In this document: in pieces, positions 42,882 to 50,717 of the stretch
How positions within the stretch are numbered: position 1 is the first letter of the stretch
Layout of the letters: each line of letters begins with the position of its first letter
Assembly (NCBI GenBank): GCA_015243575.1
Contig: CP042469.1
Location: 806,001 to 870,000, forward strand
Direction of reading: 5' to 3'
Length of the DNA: 64,000 nt
Origin: Clostridiales bacterium
GTDB lineage: Bacteria > Bacillota > Clostridia > Peptostreptococcales > Anaerovoracaceae
Translations under genes and position numbers: made by a program
The notes under the pieces: generated by a model
What the model saw: only the letters and a program-made list of their open reading frames with translations
What the model was told of the DNA's origin: nothing
Databases searched by the model: none

Positions 42882-44789
42882 ATGATAAAAATTACATTGA
42901 AGGACGGCAGCGTCAGAGAAGCAGATCAAGGCGCATCCATTTTGGATGTGGCAAAATCCATTCATCACGGATTGGCTAAAGAAGCGGTTGCCGGAAAAGT
43001 AAACGGCAAGGTACAGGGACTTGATTATAAGCTGGAGGAAGACAGCGATTTGGAAATCCTGAAGTTTGAGGATACAGACGGAAATCATACCTTCCGCCAC
43101 ACCAGCTCTCATATACTGGCGCAGGCGGTAAAGCGTCTGTTCCCGGAAGCAAAGCTTGGCATAGGCCCGGCCATTGACAACGGATTTTATTATGACTTCG
43201 ATCTGGAACACCGTTTTTCTGATGAAGACCTTGCAGCCTTGGAAAAAGAGATGGCAAAGATTGTTCAGGAGAACTTCCCCGTGGAGCGGTTTGAACTGCC
43301 CAGAGAAGAAGCCGTAAAATATATGGAGGAGCGTCAGGAGCCCTATAAAGTTGAACTGATCAGAGACCTTCCTGAGGATGCGATTATATCATTCTATAAG
43401 CAGGGGGATTTTACCGATCTTTGTGCCGGTCCTCATATGCTCTCCACCGGTGCGGTTAAGGCCGTTAAGCTGATGAATGTTGCCGGAGCATATTGGAGAG
43501 GCAGCGAAAAGAATAAGATGCTTCAGAGAATCTATGGAACTTCTTTCCCCAAGCAGAAGCAGCTCGACGAATACCTGGAGCGGCTGGAAGAAGCAAAGAA
43601 GAGGGATCACAGAAAAATCGGAAAGGAAATGGATCTCTTCGCTATTTATGAAGAGGGCCCAGGATTCCCATTCTTCATGCCCAAGGGCATGGTCATCCGA
43701 AATGAACTGGAGAACTTCTGGAGAAAAGCCCACAGGGAAAGGGGCTATCAGGAAATAAAAACACCGCTGATTTTGAGTGAGGCTCTTTGGCATACTTCGG
43801 GACATTGGGACCACTATCAGAATAATATGTACTTTACCAAGATCGACGAGGGGGATTATGCGGTGAAACCGATGAACTGTCCCGGCGCGATGCTTGCTTA
43901 TAAAAGAAAGATGTACAGCTACAGAGATTTCCCCATGAGAATGGCGGAAATGGGGCAGGTTCACAGACATGAACTTTCCGGAGCGCTACATGGACTCATG
44001 AGAGTTAGAACCTTTACTCAGGACGATGCTCATATATTTATGCTACCTGAGCAGATCAAAGATGAAATCGTAGGCGTTATCGACTTTATTGATTACGTGT
44101 ATAATATCTTTGGTTTTAAGTATCATGTTGAACTCTCCACCAGACCGGAAGACTCTATGGGTACTGAGGAAGAATGGAATATGGCCACCAGTGCGCTGCA
44201 GGGTGCACTGATAGAAAAGGGTTTGCCGTTCATCATCAATGAGGGAGACGGTGCGTTCTACGGCCCTAAAATCGACTTCCATCTAGAGGACTGCCTCGGC
44301 AGAACTTGGCAATGCGGAACAATCCAGCTGGATTTCCAGATGCCTCAGCGCTTTGAGCTTACCTATGTCGGAAGTGATGGAGAGAAGCATACGCCTATCA
44401 TGATTCACAGGGTAATCTTCGGAAGCATTGAACGCTTTATCGGGATCCTGACCGAGCATTTCGCAGGAAAATTCCCGCTGTGGCTCGCTCCGGTGCAGGT
44501 AAAACTGCTGACGGTTACTGAAAAGTTTGCAGAATATGCAGAGGCCGTTGGACAGAGGCTTTTAAAAGAAGGTTTTCGTGTTGAAGTTGATGTTCGAAAC
44601 GAAAAAATAGGGTATAAGATAAGAGAAGCAAGAAACGAAAGGGTATCCTATATCGGTGTCATCGGTGAAAAGGAAACGGAAACGAATACGTTAACGGTGC
44701 GTTCCAGCAAAGAAGGCGAGCTGGGCGCCTTAAACCTAGATGAATTTATCGAGAAACTGAAGAAAGAAATCGAAGATAAGGTCTGCTAG
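42882..44789 (+). CDS. thrS: Threonine--tRNA ligase
   Basis: 635 residues. TGS domain (1-60), editing domain with HTSSHILAQ (HxxxH) around residue 75, class II core with motif 2 around RMAEMGQVHRHELSGALHGLMRVR, zinc ligand in MNCPGAM, GDGAFYGPKIDF, motif 3 MIHRVIFGSIERFIGIL, and the C-terminal anticodon-binding domain. AGGAGG is 5 bp before the ATG. Confidence 0.98.
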   Translation: MIKITLKDGSVREADQGASILDVAKSIHHGLAKEAVAGKVNGKVQGLDYKLEEDSDLEILKFEDTDGNHTFRHTSSHILAQAVKRLFPEAKLGIGPAIDNGFYYDFDLEHRFSDEDLAALEKEMAKIVQENFPVERFELPREEAVKYMEERQEPYKVELIRDLPEDAIISFYKQGDFTDLCAGPHMLSTGAVKAVKLMNVAGAYWRGSEKNKMLQRIYGTSFPKQKQLDEYLERLEEAKKRDHRKIGKEMDLFAIYEEGPGFPFFMPKGMVIRNELENFWRKAHRERGYQEIKTPLILSEALWHTSGHWDHYQNNMYFTKIDEGDYAVKPMNCPGAMLAYKRKMYSYRDFPMRMAEMGQVHRHELSGALHGLMRVRTFTQDDAHIFMLPEQIKDEIVGVIDFIDYVYNIFGFKYHVELSTRPEDSMGTEEEWNMATSALQGALIEKGLPFIINEGDGAFYGPKIDFHLEDCLGRTWQCGTIQLDFQMPQRFELTYVGSDGEKHTPIMIHRVIFGSIERFIGILTEHFAGKFPLWLAPVQVKLLTVTEKFAEYAEAVGQRLLKEGFRVEVDVRNEKIGYKIREARNERVSYIGVIGEKETETNTLTVRSSKEGELGALNLDEFIEKLKKEIEDKVC

Positions 44790-44831
44790 AATCTGAATTT
44801 CAACTGAAAACAGGGAAAGGATTGGATAGCC

Positions 44832-45185
44832 ATGTTTGAAAAGAAGGATCAGAAAGAGTGGCGGGATGGAGTATATCTCTGCACAGCCAAGAACAGCTTT
44901 GAAGCGGATATACTCGAATCTAAGCTGAGGAGTGAAGGCATACCATCGATAAAGAAGTTTAAAGGAGCCAGCAATTTTCTTGAAATATTCATGGGATCCA
45001 ATAGTGCATTTCCCATTGAGCTCTATGTGCCTGAGGAGACTTTGGAGGATGCAAAAAATGTTATTATAGCCGTACCCTTAGACGGGGATGAGTTCCCCAG
45101 CGAACCCGTTGATTTTGATTCCTTAACCGATGAGGAGCTGGATGAATTAATCGGGAAAGGTGAAGACGAAACCGAAGAGAAATAA
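44832..45185 (+). CDS. DUF2007 putative signal-transducing protein
   Basis: 117 residues. The core (about 12-80) VYLCTAKNSFEADILESKLRSEGIPS and LYVPEETLEDAKNVI fits the DUF2007 ACT-like fold. The C-terminal tail (about 88-117) is very acidic. Function unknown; the zinc-ribbon gene begins 3 bp after its stop. Confidence 0.8.
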   Translation: MFEKKDQKEWRDGVYLCTAKNSFEADILESKLRSEGIPSIKKFKGASNFLEIFMGSNSAFPIELYVPEETLEDAKNVIIAVPLDGDEFPSEPVDFDSLTDEELDELIGKGEDETEEK

Positions 45186-45188
45186 TAT

Positions 45189-46280
45189 ATGCGTTGCAGC
45201 AATTGTGGTAAAAAAATAAGAAAAAGGAGCAACTTTTGTATCAAATGCGGTGCAAAAGTTCCTCCTGCTTTGAAAAAAGATAAAAAAGCAAAAAATGGTG
45301 AAAAAGGCGAAAAAAAGAAACGCAGGAAGAGGATCTTAGTACCGGCAGCGATTTTGATCCTTATTCTTGTTGTTGCTTTTTTGCTTTTTGGCTGTGACAG
45401 GGTGAAACAGGGGCTTGAAGAAAATAAGGCGTATACAAAAATAAGCCAAACGGTGAAGGACAAGCTGCCCTTTGATTTGCCTAAGCTGCCTGAAATACCA
45501 ATTGATTTACCTGCTCTGACGAAAAAACTGCCCTTTGATTTTCCAAATCCCGCTGCGCTTTTGGGCGATAAAGAACCTCCTGACGATGAGCAGATTCTTG
45601 AAGATCTAAAAAAGTATCTGGAAAAGGAAGAAAAAGTAAAGCTCAATAGTCTGGAGATTGAAAGAAGAGACACTGCAGAAGAGGGGAAAGAGGAGACAGT
45701 CTATGCCAAAGCAGAAACCACTTCGAAAAAAGGCACCATTCAAAAGAGCTACAATCTTTTTTACAAAAAGGGTCTTCTCGGCGGTTGGAAGCTGAAGGAA
45801 GCAGTGGATTCTGAGCAGGCAGAAAAAGAAGCGAAAGCTGCAAAAAAGGAAAAAGAGGCGAAAGAGGCAAAAGAGGCAAAAGCGGCAAAGGCTGATAAAT
45901 CCGGAAATGGAGAAAAAGAGGAAAAGTCAGCGGCTGGCGAAAAATCCAAAGAGGAAGAAGCTCCAAAAGGTGTTGACAGCAAAATCGTTCTGGCTGATGA
46001 AAATCTTTATCAAGACCTGCCTTCAGACTGGACCTACAGTAATGTGAAAGTGATTGCCCATAGCCTTGACATGGATTCGGGAACGGACCGGGTGATTGTA
46101 TATATGGAGCTTAAGACTGCATACGTTAATTTGACTGGCACGAAGGAAATTACTTATCAACTGGATCACAAAACCGGGGAATGGAAAAGCACGGGACCCG
46201 CTTCAAAGCTGGCTTGCCTTTCCATAGAACCAATCGTCATACCCGGTCAGGAAAATGGTGCTAACGGACTTCCCGTATGA
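45189..46280 (+). CDS. Zinc-ribbon membrane protein with charged repeat
   Basis: 363 residues. N-terminal zinc ribbon with CSNCGKKI and CIKCGAKV (C3, C6, C18, C21 pattern), basic linker, one membrane helix (about 50-70, ILVPAAILILILVVAFLLFG), a domain with FDLPKLPEIPIDLP repeats, a low-complexity Lys/Glu/Ala stretch (about 215-260, EAKEAKEAK-type), and a C-terminal globular part. No enzymatic motif. It converges with the ABC permease, 5 bp apart. Likely a membrane-anchored sensor or envelope protein; function unknown. Confidence 0.75.
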   Translation: MRCSNCGKKIRKRSNFCIKCGAKVPPALKKDKKAKNGEKGEKKKRRKRILVPAAILILILVVAFLLFGCDRVKQGLEENKAYTKISQTVKDKLPFDLPKLPEIPIDLPALTKKLPFDFPNPAALLGDKEPPDDEQILEDLKKYLEKEEKVKLNSLEIERRDTAEEGKEETVYAKAETTSKKGTIQKSYNLFYKKGLLGGWKLKEAVDSEQAEKEAKAAKKEKEAKEAKEAKAAKADKSGNGEKEEKSAAGEKSKEEEAPKGVDSKIVLADENLYQDLPSDWTYSNVKVIAHSLDMDSGTDRVIVYMELKTAYVNLTGTKEITYQLDHKTGEWKSTGPASKLACLSIEPIVIPGQENGANGLPV

Positions 46281-46285
46281 TCGCC

Positions 46286-46918
46286 TTAAATTTCTTTTGA
46301 ACCGTAGATTCTGCAGGAGATCAGAAAAGAAAGAATGAAACAGGAAGCTGCAATCAGCGGCAGGAGTTTCAACAAACCGAGCAGAACCGCAGGAGAGGGA
46401 AGCTCAACCCCCAATTGGCCGAAGGAGATAACAGCAGCCGTCGGAGCGGCAAAGATGGCAATGAGGAACAATCTGCTTTTTTCCACGCCAAACTTAAAGA
46501 TCAGGGGAAGAAGAAGGCTGAAAAGAAAAATTCCCATGGACGAGACCCCAGCCAGCGAAAAAAGATGTTCTTTAAGTCCAAAGCCGTCAACAGGTCTGAA
46601 CGCAAGAATTACTGAGGAAAGGATAAAGGCCAAAATGCCTCCTGCGAGACAGAGGATTAAAGAGAGTAAATATTTACCTCCAACCACTTCTGTTCTCGAT
46701 ACAGGCAGTGAAAGCCCGAAACGATCCCATCTTGCTAAATTGTCATATGAAAAAGAATAGATTGCCATCATCATAGACATGATCACCATAAACCCTTCAA
46801 AAAAGCTAGCCGGATTATCCATGCCTGCGCTAAGGAATGCGAAAAATACAAGCATAAAGAGCATGGTCTTACTGTATTGGCGCAGTGAATAAAAGTCTTT
46901 TAAAAGTAAACCTGTCAT
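46286..46918 (-). CDS. ABC-2 type transporter permease
   Basis: 210 residues with six predicted helices and the ABC-2 start MTGLLLKDFYSLRQYSKTMLF. It overlaps the ATPase gene by 4 bp, so the pair forms an exporter. Substrate unknown; GntR/YtrA-linked ABC-2 modules often respond to cell-wall antibiotics. Confidence 0.85.
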   Translation of the reverse strand: MTGLLLKDFYSLRQYSKTMLFMLVFFAFLSAGMDNPASFFEGFMVIMSMMMAIYSFSYDNLARWDRFGLSLPVSRTEVVGGKYLLSLILCLAGGILAFILSSVILAFRPVDGFGLKEHLFSLAGVSSMGIFLFSLLLPLIFKFGVEKSRLFLIAIFAAPTAAVISFGQLGVELPSPAVLLGLLKLLPLIAASCFILSFLISCRIYGSKEI

Positions 46919-47823
46919 TTTAATTGAACCCCCTTTACATAAAACAGCATAATATCCTCAAGCGTAACAGAATCTATGGTTAACCCCTTATATTTCTTTG
47001 ACATTTCGTCTTTTTTTCTGATGAGCATTTCATGGCCGAATCTATTTTCCCTGTGTCCGATGATATCCCCTTTATCAACGGAAGAGAAATCAGCAGTGCC
47101 GCATAGGAGCAGACCATAGTCTGCCAGAAGCTCATCTTTTGATTCGCTGAACAGGATCGTTCCTTCATGGAGGAAGGTGATGTAATCGGCAACCTTCTCC
47201 AGATCACTGGTGATGTGAGAAGAAAACAGTATGGAATGTTCCTCATCTTGAATAAAGTCAAGAAAGATGTCTAAAATCTCATTTCGGATCACCGGATCAA
47301 GACCACTGGTGGGTTCATCCAAAATCAATAGCTTAGGATGATGCGAAAGAGCAGTGGCGAGGGAGAGTTTCATTTTCATACCCCTGGAAAAATCCTTTGT
47401 AATTTTATCCTCGGGTAGACGGAATGCCTTCAGGTAACGAGAAAACATCTCACAATCCCAGTTTCTATAAATGCGCTCCATAATTTTAGATATGTGCTTT
47501 GGTTTAATATTATCGTGGAAATAGCTTTCATCAAAAACCACACCAATTTCTTCCTTTAGCTTTTTTTCCTCCCGGATATGATCATATCCCAGAATTGAAA
47601 TTTTTCCTGCATCAGCCTTTAGCTGATTCAGTATGAGTTTTATTGTAGTTGTTTTTCCCGCTCCGTTCTCTCCGATAAAGCCCATAATACTGCCTTTCGG
47701 TAATGTGAGGTTCACATCCTTGAGCTGAAATTGGTCAAAACTTTTGGAGAGATTAGCGATCTCAATAGAATGCTGCGTGAATTGGTTATTGGAATGCCGT
47801 ATTGTATCTGCACGATGATTCAT
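46915..47823 (-). CDS. ABC transporter ATP-binding protein
   Basis: 302 residues: GENGAGKTTT P-loop (about 55), signature KDFSRGMKMKLS, Walker B LLILDEPTSGLDP, H-switch SSHIT. The first 20 residues before SIEIANLSKSF may be over-long; no strong RBS inside favours another start. Partner of the ABC-2 permease and under the GntR repressor upstream. Confidence 0.9.
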   Translation of the reverse strand: MNHRADTIRHSNNQFTQHSIEIANLSKSFDQFQLKDVNLTLPKGSIMGFIGENGAGKTTTIKLILNQLKADAGKISILGYDHIREEKKLKEEIGVVFDESYFHDNIKPKHISKIMERIYRNWDCEMFSRYLKAFRLPEDKITKDFSRGMKMKLSLATALSHHPKLLILDEPTSGLDPVIRNEILDIFLDFIQDEEHSILFSSHITSDLEKVADYITFLHEGTILFSESKDELLADYGLLLCGTADFSSVDKGDIIGHRENRFGHEMLIRKKDEMSKKYKGLTIDSVTLEDIMLFYVKGVQLK

Positions 47824-47864
47824 CGGTTTTATACCTCCTGTATTAGGCTGATTTCATAAGCCGT

Positions 47865-48242
47865 CTATTCCGTTTCCTTCATAAATAGGGTAAGGATTTC
47901 GATTACTTCGTCAAGGCTGATATTTGCTGTAATAGCAAGATCAGCAGCTTTTCGAAGGTTTTCTTCGATGATACGAAGATTCTCTTCGCGAACAAACTCC
48001 AGGTTTTTTGCAGCAACAAAACTGCCTCTGCCCGTTGCGGTCTCAATAAAGCCGTCTCGCTCCAGATCCTCATAGGCGCGTTTGGTTGTAATGACGCTGA
48101 TTCGCAGTTCTTTTGCCAGAAGCCGCATGGACGGAAGGGCATCCCCTTCATTCAGCGAGCCGTTCAGTATCATTCCTTTGATTTGAGACGATATTTGTTC
48201 GTAAATCGGCTTGCTGCTAGAATTGCTGATAATGATATCCAT
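47865..48242 (-). CDS. GntR-family regulator, YtrA type
   Basis: 125 residues: winged helix (about 10-75) with PIYEQISSQIKGMILNG and RLLAKELRISVITTKRAYEDLERDGFI, plus a short helical tail instead of a ligand domain, as in YtrA repressors. It likely autoregulates the operon through the palindrome just upstream. Confidence 0.92.
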   Translation of the reverse strand: MDIIISNSSSKPIYEQISSQIKGMILNGSLNEGDALPSMRLLAKELRISVITTKRAYEDLERDGFIETATGRGSFVAAKNLEFVREENLRIIEENLRKAADLAITANISLDEVIEILTLFMKETE

Positions 48243-48273
48243 TTATTCTCCTTGAAAGAAGTATATGATATAA

Positions 48274-48302
48274 ATATTGTATATATACGTTATATACAAT
48301 AT
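48274..48302. promoter_or_regulatory. Palindromic operator of first YtrA module
   Basis: ATTGTATATA (48276-48285) and TATATACAAT (48291-48300) are perfect reverse complements with a 5-bp centre, extended by two more pairs on each side. It lies 32 bp upstream of the GntR start. Confidence 0.8.
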
Positions 48303-48398
48303 AACTCCTTAAAATGATCCTGTCAAGGCAAGTTTGGTAAAAGTATTAAAAAAAATGCCTGACGCCAGAGGCGCGAAAAGCGAAATAGAGAGCAACAT

Positions 48399-48428
48399 AA
48401 AAATCGCTTCAACTTTAAGTTGAAGCGA
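48399..48428 (-). terminator. Terminator of amidase gene
   Basis: TCGCTTCAACTT (48404-48415) pairs with AAGTTGAAGCGA (48417-48428); on the minus strand the stem is followed by TTTTTATG. Confidence 0.85.
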
Positions 48429-48461
48429 CTACAGAATTACATCTTCCAGGCAGGGGTTAGT

Positions 48462-49028
48462 CTACTCAAGGCCGTAATATGTCAGAATTCCGCTGTAAAT
48501 ACCTCGGGCAAAGCTTTGGGGATCATTTACCAGCAGATTGAGATCGATCGGATTTGACATGTAGCCCATCTCCACCAGGACGGCAGGCATGGAGGTGGCG
48601 CGCAGGACATAAAGATTCGTTCTGACCATTACACCACGGTTGGGAAGGCCTGTATAGTAGTTTATACCTTCCAGGATACGTTCGCCCATGTAATATGCCG
48701 GAGAGTCTGCTTGGTATACGTACGCTTCACTCCCGCTGGCAGTGAGGATTTCACTGATATTGCAGTGAAGGCTGATAAAAAAGTCTGCGCCCCATTGATT
48801 GGCAGCAGCGACTCTTGCCTGCAGGCTTGTGGTCGTACTTGTACCAAGCTGCTCCGTTGGAGAGTTTCTTGATAAACGTGCTTCAAAATTCGGATTGCTG
48901 TTCAGGAGAGCGGCCAGCCTGACGCCAACTTCATAGTTGATATCTTGTTCCCGAAAACCGCCTGCTTCCGCTCCCGCGTTTGGATTCACAGGGTTGTGGC
49001 CCTGATCAATGAATATCTTTATCGCCAT
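48462..49028 (-). CDS. N-acetylmuramoyl-L-alanine amidase (Amidase_3)
   Basis: 188 residues, a lone catalytic domain without signal peptide or binding domain. Zinc ligands: H11 (DQGHN), E27, and H in FISLHCN (about 87); catalytic Glu in VEMGYMSN (about 153). It starts MAIKIFIDQGHN directly at the first strand. Lack of an export signal recalls phage endolysins or spore-related amidases, but no phage genes lie around it. Confidence 0.9.
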   Translation of the reverse strand: MAIKIFIDQGHNPVNPNAGAEAGGFREQDINYEVGVRLAALLNSNPNFEARLSRNSPTEQLGTSTTTSLQARVAAANQWGADFFISLHCNISEILTASGSEAYVYQADSPAYYMGERILEGINYYTGLPNRGVMVRTNLYVLRATSMPAVLVEMGYMSNPIDLNLLVNDPQSFARGIYSGILTYYGLE

Positions 49029-49258
49029 ATTGTTCTCCTGTTAATTAGGGCGACTCAAAACAGATGCTGTGACATGCTAAACCCGGCTGTCTCTTCCGTT
49101 TCTGAGATGCCCCATTCTATTTGATACTATGATATCCATTATATGAAGGGGAGGGGCTGATGGTGCGGTCAATTACAGTTGGTTATGGCAATCCATAATC
49201 ACTGAACCTGTTAAATATATGGACTTATTGATTCGTACGGGTACTCGTGCAGGAATCA

Positions 49259-50524
49259 TTAAACTGCACTGTTTGCGGCAAGCCACCCAGACGAGAATGC
49301 GAACTGGAGGTTGTAACCACCGGTGTCCCCATCAACATCGAGAACTTCTCCGGCAAAATACATACCGAGGTATTGGTTAGATTCCATCGTTTTCAAATTG
49401 ATTTCATCAAGTGAGATTCCGCCTGCAGTGACCATGGCAGCGGAAAAGCCGTCGGTTGATGATATGGTGAACCGATCCTGAAGCAAGAGTTTCACAATGG
49501 ATCGGAGCAGAATACGGCTGACGGCAGAAGCTTTTACCGCAGGATCAGTACCTGCACGCCTGCAAAGTGTTTCCAAAAATCGTTTCGGCATTTCCGATTC
49601 ACGCCCTTCTGCATTGCGATTCCCATTGAAGTATTCGTAGAGCTCTGTGAGCAATTGCTTGCTGCTGCTGCTTAGGGCAGTGGTGAGTTCTTTGATTAAG
49701 ACCTCATCCGATTTTCCAGTGCAGTAGCTTAATGAGAGCTGCATTCCCTCCGTAACATATCTTGATAGGTTCAAAATACCAGGTCCTGAAAAATGATTGC
49801 GTGTAAACAACAAAGGGCCGATGTTCTCTGCAACCCGTTTGCCTTCTTTTGAATAAAGAGTAACAGCGGCATTCTGAAAGGAAATTCCGGAAAGATCACT
49901 GTATGGGTATTGCTGTACATGAATCGGAACCAGAGCGGGGTGCAAAGGTTTGACTGCTATGCCCAATGCTTCCAAAACAGGAAAAAGACTGCCGTCTGAT
50001 CCAGTGGACGGATAGGAACAGCCGCCTGTTGAAATAATTATTTTCTTTGCAGTGAAAACAAAGCTTCCAGTTTGGATCACGTAAAGTCCATCATTGCCCT
50101 CAGCAGGTTCACGATAGGAGATGTTTTCGACCGGAGTCGAAAAACATAATTTCATTCCATTTCGCTGACATTGAGATGTCAGACAGTCTAGGATATCCTT
50201 CGCACGGAGTGATTTGGGAAAGATCTTACCATCCTCTCGTTCAAAGAGGGCAATCTCATTTTTTTCAAAGAAGTCAATGACGGAATCGTTACTGAAACGA
50301 TAGAGAACCGTTCTGATCTTTTTTCCGCGTGCACCGTAATGGGTAATGAAATCCTTGATACTTCCTCCATGTGTCAGATTGCACTGCCCTGCACCGGACA
50401 TCAGAAGCTTCTTTCCGGGTGAAGCACTCTTTTCCAGGATCAGTCCGTTAATTTTATTTGGGAGGGAAGCTCCGGCAAAGAGGCCGGCAGCACCGGCTCC
50501 AATTATTATTAAATCATATGTCAA
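49259..50524 (-). CDS. HI0933/YhiN-family flavoprotein
   Basis: 421 residues. FAD-binding GAGAAGLFAG at the N-terminus, GKKLLMSGAGQCNLTH (family hallmark), ISTGGCSYPSTGSDG and the C-terminal GEVLDVDGDTGGYNLQFAFSSGWLA. Family members are NAD(P)/FAD-dependent oxidoreductases without a clear physiological reaction. The TTG at 50524 lies 8 bp after GGAGG and places the first strand at the N-terminus; the longer GTG start lacks a ribosome site. Confidence 0.92.
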   Translation of the reverse strand: MTYDLIIIGAGAAGLFAGASLPNKINGLILEKSASPGKKLLMSGAGQCNLTHGGSIKDFITHYGARGKKIRTVLYRFSNDSVIDFFEKNEIALFEREDGKIFPKSLRAKDILDCLTSQCQRNGMKLCFSTPVENISYREPAEGNDGLYVIQTGSFVFTAKKIIISTGGCSYPSTGSDGSLFPVLEALGIAVKPLHPALVPIHVQQYPYSDLSGISFQNAAVTLYSKEGKRVAENIGPLLFTRNHFSGPGILNLSRYVTEGMQLSLSYCTGKSDEVLIKELTTALSSSSKQLLTELYEYFNGNRNAEGRESEMPKRFLETLCRRAGTDPAVKASAVSRILLRSIVKLLLQDRFTISSTDGFSAAMVTAGGISLDEINLKTMESNQYLGMYFAGEVLDVDGDTGGYNLQFAFSSGWLAANSAV

Positions 50525-50619
50525 GTTCGGTTCCTCCGTATGAGTAGTATGAAGCACATTGTATCATATATTGCATTGGTTGACAAAGTGCTGCTTGGCG
50601 TATTTGTGGTTCGGAAACG

Positions 50620-50654
50620 AAACGGCCGTACAATATATAACTGTACAGCCGTTT
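50620..50654 (-). terminator. Probable terminator of second ABC module
   Basis: AAACGGCCGTACA (50620-50632) pairs with TGTACAGCCGTTT (50642-50654) with one mismatch. The trailing T-run on the minus strand is weak (GTTTCGTTT). Confidence 0.55.
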
Positions 50655-50717
50655 ATAAAACCCCTATTTTGAATTGATTTTAGTTTGTATCATACCTTGG
50701 TTTTTATACCAAATTCC

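Noticed and set aside
48462-49028. Amidase as sign of a prophage
   Set aside because: It stands alone with its own terminator; no phage structural, holin or integrase genes are near.
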